A DNA stretch of 27,199 nucleotides, taken from positions 1-27,199 of the forward strand of contig JAFDBA010000036.1 in NCBI GenBank assembly GCA_019313505.1, in the 5' to 3' direction. Shown one piece after another: positions 7,576 through 15,017 of the stretch (the first letter of the stretch is position 1; every line of letters starts with the position of its first letter). This stretch comes from Deltaproteobacteria bacterium (GTDB lineage Bacteria; Desulfobacterota; Desulfobacteria; Desulfobacterales; UBA11574). The notes under the pieces were generated by a model, which saw only the letters and a list, made by a program, of their open reading frames with translations, had not been told where the DNA came from and did not search any database. Position numbers and translations under genes: made by a program.

Positions 7576-7604
7576 TTGACACCCGCCAAGGGCTATTCTA
7601 TATT
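7576..7604 (+). promoter_or_regulatory. Strong sigma-70 promoter
   Basis: TTGACA (7576-7581), a 17-base spacer and TATATT (7599-7604) make a near-consensus promoter; the only mismatch is in the -10. Transcription would start near 7611 and read through the gene remnant at 7652 into the tyrosine phosphatase. Confidence 0.65.
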
Positions 7605-7651
7605 GCAAGTATTAAAATCGTGGTGTAAATTATTGCAGATGAAAAACGATC

Positions 7652-7786
7652 ATGGTTAAGAAAATAGTTTCCGGCGGTCAAACAGGTGCTGACCAGGCTG
7701 CGCTCGATATCCTGAAAATAGCTTTATGCCAAGCCGACTTATCTATGAGACCTTTAAAAAAAGGTCTCTCTATAAACACCCTTTAA
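7652..7786 (+). pseudogene. Truncated SLOG / putative molybdenum-carrier family gene (N-terminal remnant)
   Basis: This short reading frame encodes 44 residues starting MVKKIVSGGQTGADQAALDI. The motif KIVSGGQTGADxAALD is the nucleotide-binding start of the YpsA-like SLOG family annotated as putative molybdenum carriers, whose members run to about 150 residues or more. Here the match fades after residue ~20, and the frame ends at 7784-7786. The rest of the domain is missing, so it is probably a remnant left by deletion. A stable short peptide cannot be excluded. The strong promoter upstream seems now to serve the downstream phosphatase. Confidence 0.65.
7747..7768. other. Perfect 9-bp hairpin with AAAA loop
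   Basis: GAGACCTTT and AAAGGTCTC flank four A residues. It overlaps the end of the SLOG-like remnant and lies 30 bases before the phosphatase ATG. There is no U-run after it on the plus strand, so it is not a standard terminator; it would sit in the phosphatase leader. Confidence 0.5.
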
Positions 7787-7798
7787 AATGTGTATAAT

Positions 7799-8269
7799 AT
7801 GTTAAATGTTGTTTTTGTGTGTACGGGAAATATCTGTCGAAGCCCCATGGCAGAAGGTCTTTTGCAATATAAGTGGCACCAAACAGAACGTGATGATATA
7901 CATGTTTCATCCATGGGTATTTACGGATTGAATGATTCTCCGGCCACTGAATATGCCCAGGCTGTCTGCAAAAAAAACGGCTTTGATATTTCATCCCACA
8001 GAGCCCGATCACTGGTAGGAGAAGAGTTGATGAAGGCAGATCTGATTCTATGTATGGAACCGGCCCACAAAAAATTTGTTCGGGTTTTCTTTCCATGGCA
8101 TCGAGACAAAGTTGCTCTCCTCGGAGCCTGGCCCGACAAACAAACCAGAAAAAGTTCCATTGAAGATCCAATGGGAGGTTCCTATAAAAAATACCAGAAA
8201 ATATTTAGTATAATCAAAATGCACATTGAACGAATCTTGCCGTTGTTGTTATCAAGGTACAATCTATGA
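7799..8269 (+). CDS. Low-molecular-weight protein tyrosine phosphatase
   Basis: The 156-residue protein begins with the P-loop V-Cys8-TGNICR14-SP (CX5R-S) of the low-molecular-weight phosphatase family. The general acid is the Asp of IEDPMGGS. In bacteria these enzymes remove phosphate from tyrosine kinases of capsule or exopolysaccharide assembly, and some act on arginine phosphate (arsenate reductases share the fold). No kinase or polysaccharide gene is nearby, so the target is unknown. The ATG at 7799 places the P-loop at the usual position; a GTG at 7790 would add three residues. No good ribosome site is visible for either. The gene follows a gene remnant and is probably driven by the promoter at 7576. 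Confidence 0.9.
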   Translation: MLNVVFVCTGNICRSPMAEGLLQYKWHQTERDDIHVSSMGIYGLNDSPATEYAQAVCKKNGFDISSHRARSLVGEELMKADLILCMEPAHKKFVRVFFPWHRDKVALLGAWPDKQTRKSSIEDPMGGSYKKYQKIFSIIKMHIERILPLLLSRYNL

Positions 8270-8308
8270 TTGCTCAAAATATAGCTGGTTTGATAGTGAA
8301 AACATGTT

Positions 8309-9103
8309 TTAAAGAGGGTCTGTTTTAAGGTTGGTTAAAAAGAGCGGTCCGGTGCCGGTAAGAAAAAAATTTGTCCAGTCAAAACCAAATTTCATTAGTT
8401 CAACATCCGATTTCTTCAACTTTTCAATTCTTTTCCGGGGCAAATTAAACCGGGATAAAAAAGTGCTTTTAAAAATAAATTTTTTAAACTCATCTACATT
8501 AAAACAGGCCATAAATGCCATCTTTAACCCTGGGTTTTTGACACCTTGAAGGCCCCACGAGTTTGCCCGGAATATGGAATCGATGTCAACCCATAAATCA
8601 TTCATTTCGTTATATAATTGTATCTGTTGGTCTTTTATCCACTCCTTTATTGTCCATTTGCGAGATTCTTTATGCCCGAGGCAGTGATCGTGACGCATAA
8701 TGAAGTATAAGACCTTACGCCCATTTTTATCACCTCTTCTCGCGACTGCACGTTCCAGTGGATAGGCCCGGCATGAGAATGGTCTGTCCTTGTATATAGT
8801 ACATCCTTTGGCAGACAGAAATTGGCATGACTTGTCTTCATCATCTGACATCTTCAACATCAGGCTGGGAAAATAAGGATTGTCTCTAAATGCTTGGAAA
8901 GTATATAATTCAAGGAGTCGATCCGAAGAAATACCAAGTCTTTTTTTCATGCGAATAATATCATAGGGATAAAGATACATGTCCGCATCCTTGCAGCAAC
9001 GGGTAAAACACGAAACTCCCGGATGGCAATCAAACCGTATCTTATCTTCCGCATAAATCTCCTTTCTGCCGCTTGTTTGTCCATAGAAAACATTATCTTT
9101 CAT
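8309..9103 (-). CDS. YkgJ-like cysteine-cluster (UPF0153) protein
   Basis: The 264-residue protein carries the YkgJ/UPF0153 cysteine pattern: Cys26, Cys32, Cys36 and Cys37 (C-x5-C-x3-CC), then Cys93, Cys101 and Cys111 in CQFL..KGCTIY..RPFSCRAYP, with Cys141 further on. The family is thought to bind zinc or an iron-sulfur cluster; its role is unknown. The C-terminal third has no motif I recognise. The gene is convergent with the phosphatase. Its ATG follows an AGGTGAG site on the minus strand. Confidence 0.85.
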   Translation of the reverse strand: MKDNVFYGQTSGRKEIYAEDKIRFDCHPGVSCFTRCCKDADMYLYPYDIIRMKKRLGISSDRLLELYTFQAFRDNPYFPSLMLKMSDDEDKSCQFLSAKGCTIYKDRPFSCRAYPLERAVARRGDKNGRKVLYFIMRHDHCLGHKESRKWTIKEWIKDQQIQLYNEMNDLWVDIDSIFRANSWGLQGVKNPGLKMAFMACFNVDEFKKFIFKSTFLSRFNLPRKRIEKLKKSDVELMKFGFDWTNFFLTGTGPLFLTNLKTDPL

Positions 9104-9387
9104 AAATTACAACTCACCTTTTAAGCTTTTTGTGTTTTAATGAATAATCGCAATATGTTATCTTTATAAAACAATCATATTATACTCTTTTATTAGCCTG
9201 GGGCAATAACAAAAGCACTTTTTTTATTTTTTCACTTTTCCTTAAAAAAATCTTGAATCATAACCCAATTCAATATAAAGTATAGACATAATGGCAGATT
9301 TTTATTATTATATATTTATGGTTCTCGACTCTAAATATTTGGCTTTGTGTCTTCAACCTTTTATCTTGTAAATCAAAAAGAGCTATT

Positions 9388-9765
9388 ATGAAAAAAAACA
9401 CCTCCACAGACAACCCTGAAGAAAAACGATCTGAATTAAGAACAGTGCTAAATAGATTCTACAGCGTGGAGTTTAAGTTAAAAGGGACCGGAAATCTTTA
9501 TCAATTCAAACTAAGGGATATTTCATCAAAGGGCCAGGGTATTCTGGTAAATGAAGATTCTGCGGTATTACAACATTTAAAGGTGAAGGATATGTTGGGT
9601 ATGAAATATTATCCACCGGAAGCTTCGAGTCCGTCTGAATTCTTAAAAACACAAGTCATACATATCTCAAAAAAGGAAGATGAACCATTTAAGGGGCATT
9701 TCTTGATCGGCTTGTCAATCATAGAAAAACAGCCCATAGAGAATAAAGCCTCTTTAATTACGTAA
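9388..9765 (+). CDS. Small PilZ-like domain protein
   Basis: The 125-residue protein has Arg14-x3-Arg18 in the N-terminal tail and Asp44-x-Ser46-x2-Gly49 in LRDISSKGQGI, the two motifs with which PilZ domains bind cyclic di-GMP. A long strand-rich segment follows, ending in HFLIGLSII. Such stand-alone PilZ proteins act as c-di-GMP receptors affecting motility, adhesion or exopolysaccharide. The gene stands alone between a minus-strand gene and a damaged gene, so no partner is suggested. The motifs are a little degenerate. Confidence 0.7.
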   Translation: MKKNTSTDNPEEKRSELRTVLNRFYSVEFKLKGTGNLYQFKLRDISSKGQGILVNEDSAVLQHLKVKDMLGMKYYPPEASSPSEFLKTQVIHISKKEDEPFKGHFLIGLSIIEKQPIENKASLIT

Positions 9766-9900
9766 AACCATCTATATGCTCTATCTTTTACCCGTTTTTC
9801 ATAGGTCTCGTTCGTTGTGTGTCTGATTTGATCCAGTTTTTACCTTCATTCTTTATTCAACCATACTTTTTTATGTGCCGCGTTCCTCATATCTTTTTGT

Positions 9901-11168
9901 CTAAGTAGTTTTTTTGCGTTCTTGATGATTAAAGATTTTTATTTTTCCAAATACTCCGTCATATCCTGGAGAAATAACTATCTTGTTTTGCCTCATTCTT
10001 AAGATAGCTTCTCCAAGCAAAGGAACACCTACCGAGTTGATTTCCTCTTTTTCTTTGTCATGGAGAATTTTAAATTCAGGCCCTAACTTTTCGATTAAAG
10101 TTATATAATTTCTCATCACCTTCTTTGATCCTGAACCAATTCCTAAAACATTAGATAATATTTCCGTAAGTGGAATAATATTAAAGAAAGGAAGAACCTT
10201 TTCGGGTTTCTCACCTTCCGGTCGATCCGACAGTTCCTCTACCCTGTACAAAACACCAATTGTCAGTGGTTTTCCACAAACAGGACATTTACCATCATGT
10301 TTTCGGGTCTGTTCCGGCCAAAAACTAATATTACACTTTCTGTGTCCATCTATATAATATTTTCCCTCTTCAGGATAAAATTCGTAAGTTCCTATAAAAC
10401 TTTCAGGATCGCCTTTCTTGATAGTTTTTTTTATGGATGAATAAGAAAGTTTTGTATTAAGAATATTGGCTTCCCTTCCAATTTTTAATGGCGAGTGAGC
10501 ATCAGAATTTGAGACCAAGGTTAGTCCGTCCAAAAATGATACCTTTCGATTCATGGCTGGATCGGACGAAAGACCGGTTTCAACTGCAAATATATAAGAT
10601 GAAAGATCTTCAAAACATTCTTCAACTGAATCAAAACCCGACCTTGAACCAAGGAGTGAAAACCACGGAGTCCATATATGAGCAGGTATCAGAAATGCCC
10701 TATCGGAAGTCTCAAGAAGAATTTCAAGGAGGTCTCTTGCGTCAAGGCCGAGAATTGGCCTGCCGTCAGATTTAATATTCCCAATTTTATCTAATTTTAC
10801 ATTGAATTTTTCTACCAGTTTAAAGTTTGATAGAAATACAAGATTATGATTTTTACGGGGTTTTTTGTTTTTTTGTATATATTACTTATTTCAGAAACCA
10901 GTATAAAACGTACTTTCCCGCGACATGACAGGGGAACCCGTTGATCACACATTTTCGCTATGTTGTTCTTTAACTTGAAAAGTCCGGGTTCAGCCGGAAT
11001 AAGTTTTTCTTTCATTTCTGCAAACCATCCAGGATGGGTAAAATCGCCTGTTCCTACAACCGTTATACCCTTTAATTGTGATGCTATATATATATTTTCA
11101 AGATTAAGATTTTTCGCCGTTGACCTTGAAAAATGTGAATGAATATGAAAATCAGCTATAAATCTTAT
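9901..11168 (-). pseudogene. Endonuclease Q-like PHP-domain gene with lost start codon and a frameshift
   Basis: Read on the minus strand, the N-terminal part starts RFIADFHIHSHFSRST, the PHP metal site of EndoQ, but the codon where ATG is expected (11166-11168) is ATA and no ATG or GTG lies upstream before a stop. The frame ends at 10812. The homology continues in the next frame (KNHNLVFLSNF, GLDARDLLEILLE, PAHIWTPWFSLLGSRSGFDS, then NSDAHSPLKIGREAN and a zinc-knuckle CPVCGKPL) down to a TAG at 9901-9903. One extra A in the A7 run (T7 at 10868-10874 on the plus strand) joins both halves into about 422 residues, the normal EndoQ length. EndoQ cuts DNA 5' of deaminated bases such as uracil or hypoxanthine. 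It could be a real pseudogene, or have a sequencing error plus an unusual start. Confidence 0.85.
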
Positions 11169-11223
11169 ATTATATAAAAACTCTTGTAAAATTATTATAA
11201 ACAGTATATGTATATTATTCTAT

Positions 11224-11239
11224 ATACTATATATAGTAT
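11224..11239. promoter_or_regulatory. Perfect 16-bp palindrome ATACTATATATAGTAT
   Basis: The sequence equals its own reverse complement over 16 bases. It lies 55 bases upstream of the lost EndoQ start and about 290 before dnaN. It could be an operator for a dimeric regulator; in such AT-rich DNA chance is a serious alternative. Confidence 0.35.
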
Positions 11240-11451
11240 GTTTTATATTATCAATATTAATAATTTTTAATAAACTGCAAACTTATTAATATTTAAAAAT
11301 GTGTGCCCTTTTACATTGATATTTTTTTAATAACTTATTACTTATGAACAATTGTTTTTACACTCTCTAAAAGTCGTTATTTTTAATTATTTTTTATAAT
11401 CTTTTCTTTATGGTTGTTTTTTTATTTTTTTTTATAAAATAAATAAGTTAA

Positions 11452-11480
11452 AAAGGTTGTTATACTTATTAACAACCTTT
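11452..11480 (+). promoter_or_regulatory. Inverted repeat in the dnaN leader
   Basis: AAAGGTTGTTA (11452-11462) and TAACAACCTTT (11470-11480) form a perfect 11-bp stem with a 7-base loop, ending 47 bases before the dnaN ATG. It is either an operator or an RNA hairpin in the dnaN leader. It lacks the U-run of a terminator. Confidence 0.5.
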
Positions 11481-11527
11481 AATATTATTATTATTAATAG
11501 ACATATAATATTATGAGGTATCGATAA

Positions 11528-12667
11528 ATGAAATTTAAAATTAAAAAAAAAGATATACTCGATGTATTGTCAAAAGTTCAAGGATTAACAGGTAAAAAAA
11601 GCAATCTGGGAATAACAGCAAATATTTTAATAAGTACAACAGATTCTGGTATAAATATTGTGGTTACTGACCTTGAAACAGGATTTGAAGGAAAATATCC
11701 AGCGAAGATTGAATCTCATGGAACAATAGTAATTAATTCCAGAAAGTTCTACGAGATAGTAAAGGAATTTCCAAGTGAAGAAATACAGGTAGAAGAGGTT
11801 GAAAACTACTGGATTAAAATAGGAAATGAACAAGTTGAGTATAATATTGTTGGAATGAATTCCGAAGATTTTCCTGAAATTCCGTATATAGATAACGTTG
11901 AATTTTTTAGTATAGATTCAGGTGTCTTTAAAAATATGTTAGAAAAAATGATTATTATTACAGGTGCTTCTGATGAAAAAAGAGCTCATATTACAGGAAT
12001 GTATTTTGAAATTATTCATATTGATGATAAAAATATAGTCAGATTGGTATCAACTGATGGCAACAGGCTTTCAAAGATCGACTATGTTTATGAAAAGGAT
12101 TATAAACTCCCGCAAGAAAAGGGCATAATTATACCAAAAAAGGGAATATATGAGGTTGTTAAGTTTCTTGAGCCTGTCGGAATGGTTCAATTAGGGATTA
12201 AAAATAATAATTTTATAATAAAAAAAGATACAGAAAAAATAATAATAAGACTCCTTGAAGGCGACTTTCCAGAATACGGGGATATAATAAAAAAAGGTGC
12301 TTCTCATGCTATACATATAAATAGAAATATATTTTTAATGATGCTGAAAAGAATGACTATTTTATCTTCTGATGATTACAAAGGAGTTGTTTTTAATTTT
12401 ACGGAGGGAAAACTTTTAATAAAAACAACCAATCCCGATATCGGTGAATCAAAAGAAGAAATAAATATAGATTTTAAGGGCGATCCCATTGAAGTTGCTT
12501 TTAACCCAAGATACTTTATAGACACACTAAGTGTTATGGATTCTAAAAAAGTTATTATTAATATAATTGATGAAGAAAAACCGTGTTTATTTGAAGAAGA
12601 AAACAACGATACATATATAAGTGTTAATATGCCGATGAGAATAGAAAAAGGCCTGCAATGTATATAG
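11528..12667 (+). CDS. dnaN: DNA polymerase III beta subunit (sliding clamp)
   Basis: The 379-residue protein has the three-domain layout of the bacterial clamp, with recognisable pieces such as GITANILIST, TDLETGFEG, STDGNRLSKID, LLEGDFPEYGDII and the near-terminal MPMR. Most clamps end at MPMRL or nearly so; this one runs on for IEKGLQCI before a TAG. The clamp encircles DNA and tethers polymerase and repair enzymes. GAGGT precedes the ATG. The gene is strongly AT-rich (9 G or C in bases 12181-12240 by my count). Its end overlaps gyrB by 10 bases. dnaA is not upstream and recF is not downstream, unlike the usual order. Confidence 0.95.
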   Translation: MKFKIKKKDILDVLSKVQGLTGKKSNLGITANILISTTDSGINIVVTDLETGFEGKYPAKIESHGTIVINSRKFYEIVKEFPSEEIQVEEVENYWIKIGNEQVEYNIVGMNSEDFPEIPYIDNVEFFSIDSGVFKNMLEKMIIITGASDEKRAHITGMYFEIIHIDDKNIVRLVSTDGNRLSKIDYVYEKDYKLPQEKGIIIPKKGIYEVVKFLEPVGMVQLGIKNNNFIIKKDTEKIIIRLLEGDFPEYGDIIKKGASHAIHINRNIFLMMLKRMTILSSDDYKGVVFNFTEGKLLIKTTNPDIGESKEEINIDFKGDPIEVAFNPRYFIDTLSVMDSKKVIINIIDEEKPCLFEEENNDTYISVNMPMRIEKGLQCI

Positions 12668-15015
12668 GAAACGTTAATATCGAAGGACTTCATCGTCTTG
12701 TGTATGAAGTTGTGGATAACAGTATTGATGAGGCCATGGCAGGATATTGTGATCAGATCAATATTAAAATACATACAGATAATAGTGTAAGCGTTGAAGA
12801 TAACGGCAGAGGAATACCCGTAGGAATTCAAAAATCAGAGAATATGCCCGCCGTTGAAGTTGTGATGACAAAACTTCATTCGGGAGGTAAATTTGATGAT
12901 CATTCATATAAAGTTTCCGGGGGTTTACACGGTGTAGGTGTTTCAGTGGTAAACGCACTTTCAAAATTAATGGAGGTAGAAGTTTATACGGACGGAAATA
13001 TTTATTATCAGACCTATGAAAAAGGTAAAAAAACAAGAGAATTAAATATCATAGGTAAAACAAAGAAACGAGGCACAAAAATACATTTTATTCCTGATAC
13101 AACGATTTTAGAGACAGACAATTTTAGTTATGAAATATTGATTCGTAGGTTAAGGGAACTTGCTTTTTTAAATAAAGGGGTAAAATTAAAAATAGAGGAT
13201 GAACGGGCGGATAAAAAAGAGGAGTTTTTTTATAAAGGTGGTATTGTTTCGTTTGTTGAGTATCTTAACAAACGAAATATAGCACTTCACAAACCTATTT
13301 TTATAGATGGAATAAAAAATGAAGTCCAGATAGAAGTTGCAATACAATATAATGACACATTTACGGAAAAACTATTTTCTTTTGCTAATAATATTAACAC
13401 AATAGAAGGTGGATTTCATCTTATAGGTTTCAAAGCGGCGTTAACCCGTACAATAAATCAATACGCAAGCAATGGAAATCTTCCAAAAAATCTTCAAGTA
13501 AAAATTAGTGGTGAAGATGTAAGAGAAGGTTTAACCGCAGTTATAAGTATCAGAATAAAATCCCCACAGTTTGAAGGTCAAACAAAAACAAAACTCGGAA
13601 ATAGCGAGGTCAAAGGTCTTGTTGAATCCTTAATAAACGAAAAATTAAATATTTTTTTAGAAGAAAATCCGGCAGTTGCCAGAAAAATCATTACTAAAGC
13701 TACTGATGCTTCCAGGGCAAGGGATGCAGCAAAACGTGCCAGAGATCTAGCCAGAAAACAGGGCTCTCTGATAGATTCTACTCTTCCGGGCAAACTATCC
13801 GAATGCCAGAATTCAGATCCTTCCGACAGGGAACTTTTCCTTGTGGAGGGAGATTCAGCAGGTGGAAGCGCTAAACAGGGTAGGGATAGAAAATTTCAGG
13901 CCATTTTACCTTTAAAAGGTAAAATATTAAACGTTGAGAAATCACGTTTCGATAAAGTACTGCGTAGTGAGGAAATTAAAAACATAATCACAGTACTTGG
14001 CACAGGTGTGGGTGAAGAAGAATACGATATTGAAAAAATCAGGTATTACAAAACCATTATAATGACAGATGCTGATGTTGATGGGTCTCATATAAGAACA
14101 CTTCTGCTAACATTTTTTTACAGACATATGCGAGAGATGATTAATAAAGGCTATCTATACATTGCGCAACCCCCTTTATTTAAAGTAGGTAAAGGAAAAA
14201 AAGCGATGTATCTAAAAAATGAAAGTGAATTCAATGATTATGTTTTAAAGAGGGTTAGTGATAAAAAAAATATTAAAATTGGAAAGGACGAAACAATACT
14301 TTCAGAACACAAACTATACCTTTTTATATCTAATCTTTCAGAATATTATTTAACTTTATCGAGAATGAAGAAACGCGGCATTCAGAATGATCTTATAGAG
14401 TTACTTATAAAAGAGGGTGTAGAAAAGAAAGATTTTCTGCAAAACGAACAAAAAATGTTGCAATTAAAGACAGTGTTGAGCGAAAAAGATTTTGATGTCA
14501 GCGATTTAACATGGAATGATGAACGAAACATTTATGAGTTGATCATAAAGCCATCCTGTAACGAAAAACAAAGACGATTTTTAATGGATATGGTCGGCAA
14601 AGATGTTAAACCTATAAAGATAGGCCGTGGTCTTGTTTATTCAAGTGATTTTCAAAAAAGTATTGTCCTTGGTAAAAATATTTTTAAATATGATAAGCCG
14701 CCATTTCTTGTTTTTGATAAAGACAATCCAACAGATTCGGTTGTTATACAAGACAAAAGAAAGCTTCTATCTTTTATGATAGAGGAAGGAAAAAGAGGGT
14801 TAGGTATTCAGCGATATAAAGGTCTGGGTGAAATGAATCCCGATCAGTTATGGGAAACAACAATGAATCCCCAAAATAGAATCCTTTTGCAGGTTCATAT
14901 TGATGATGCGGTTGAATCGGATGAAATTTTTACAATTCTCATGGGCGAACGGGTTGAACCCAGAAGAGAATTTATAAACAACAATGCCCTTGAAGTAAGT
15001 ATGTTAGATATTTAA
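12658..15015 (+). CDS. gyrB: DNA gyrase subunit B, lacking the N-terminal arm
   Basis: The 785-residue protein has the GHKL ATP site (Glu18, Asn21 in EVVDNSIDEA; DNGRGIP at 48-54; GGLHGVGVSVVNALS), the QTKTKLG lysine (Lys310), and the TOPRIM metal residues Glu397 (EGDSAGGS), Asp471 and Asp473 (TDADVDGSH). QRYKGLGEMNP is near the end, and the long insert before it is present. Gyrase B supplies ATPase activity for supercoiling. The protein starts at MYIGN, which is about residue 25 of E. coli GyrB, so the arm that reaches into the partner's ATP site is missing. The eight codons upstream in this frame still read ENRKRPA, the expected preceding residues, but no start codon occurs before a stop. 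It overlaps dnaN by 10 bases and probably relies on coupled translation. Confidence 0.93.
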   Translation: MYIGNVNIEGLHRLVYEVVDNSIDEAMAGYCDQINIKIHTDNSVSVEDNGRGIPVGIQKSENMPAVEVVMTKLHSGGKFDDHSYKVSGGLHGVGVSVVNALSKLMEVEVYTDGNIYYQTYEKGKKTRELNIIGKTKKRGTKIHFIPDTTILETDNFSYEILIRRLRELAFLNKGVKLKIEDERADKKEEFFYKGGIVSFVEYLNKRNIALHKPIFIDGIKNEVQIEVAIQYNDTFTEKLFSFANNINTIEGGFHLIGFKAALTRTINQYASNGNLPKNLQVKISGEDVREGLTAVISIRIKSPQFEGQTKTKLGNSEVKGLVESLINEKLNIFLEENPAVARKIITKATDASRARDAAKRARDLARKQGSLIDSTLPGKLSECQNSDPSDRELFLVEGDSAGGSAKQGRDRKFQAILPLKGKILNVEKSRFDKVLRSEEIKNIITVLGTGVGEEEYDIEKIRYYKTIIMTDADVDGSHIRTLLLTFFYRHMREMINKGYLYIAQPPLFKVGKGKKAMYLKNESEFNDYVLKRVSDKKNIKIGKDETILSEHKLYLFISNLSEYYLTLSRMKKRGIQNDLIELLIKEGVEKKDFLQNEQKMLQLKTVLSEKDFDVSDLTWNDERNIYELIIKPSCNEKQRRFLMDMVGKDVKPIKIGRGLVYSSDFQKSIVLGKNIFKYDKPPFLVFDKDNPTDSVVIQDKRKLLSFMIEEGKRGLGIQRYKGLGEMNPDQLWETTMNPQNRILLQVHIDDAVESDEIFTILMGERVEPRREFINNNALEVSMLDI

Positions 15016-15017
15016 AA

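Larger units (their letters stand above)
11169..11527. other. Very AT-rich divergent intergenic region upstream of dnaN
   Basis: The 359 bases between the EndoQ remnant and dnaN have no open gene and long runs of A and T. They contain a perfect 16-bp palindrome (11224-11239) and the hairpin at 11452-11480. I looked for DnaA boxes (TTATNCACA on either strand) and found none with fewer than two mismatches. The region must hold the dnaN promoter, but with so much AT no -35/-10 pair stands out. Confidence 0.5.

Noticed and set aside
8299..8310. Palindrome AAAACATGTTTT between the phosphatase and YkgJ-like genes
   Set aside because: No loop or U-run, only six base pairs and AT-rich; too weak for a terminator or operator call.
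10488..10775. 95-codon plus-strand open frame
   Set aside because: It is antisense to the conserved EndoQ coding sequence.
11169..11527. Possible replication origin, because of high AT content next to dnaN
   Set aside because: No DnaA box within one mismatch of TTATNCACA on either strand and dnaA is not adjacent. AT content alone is not enough.
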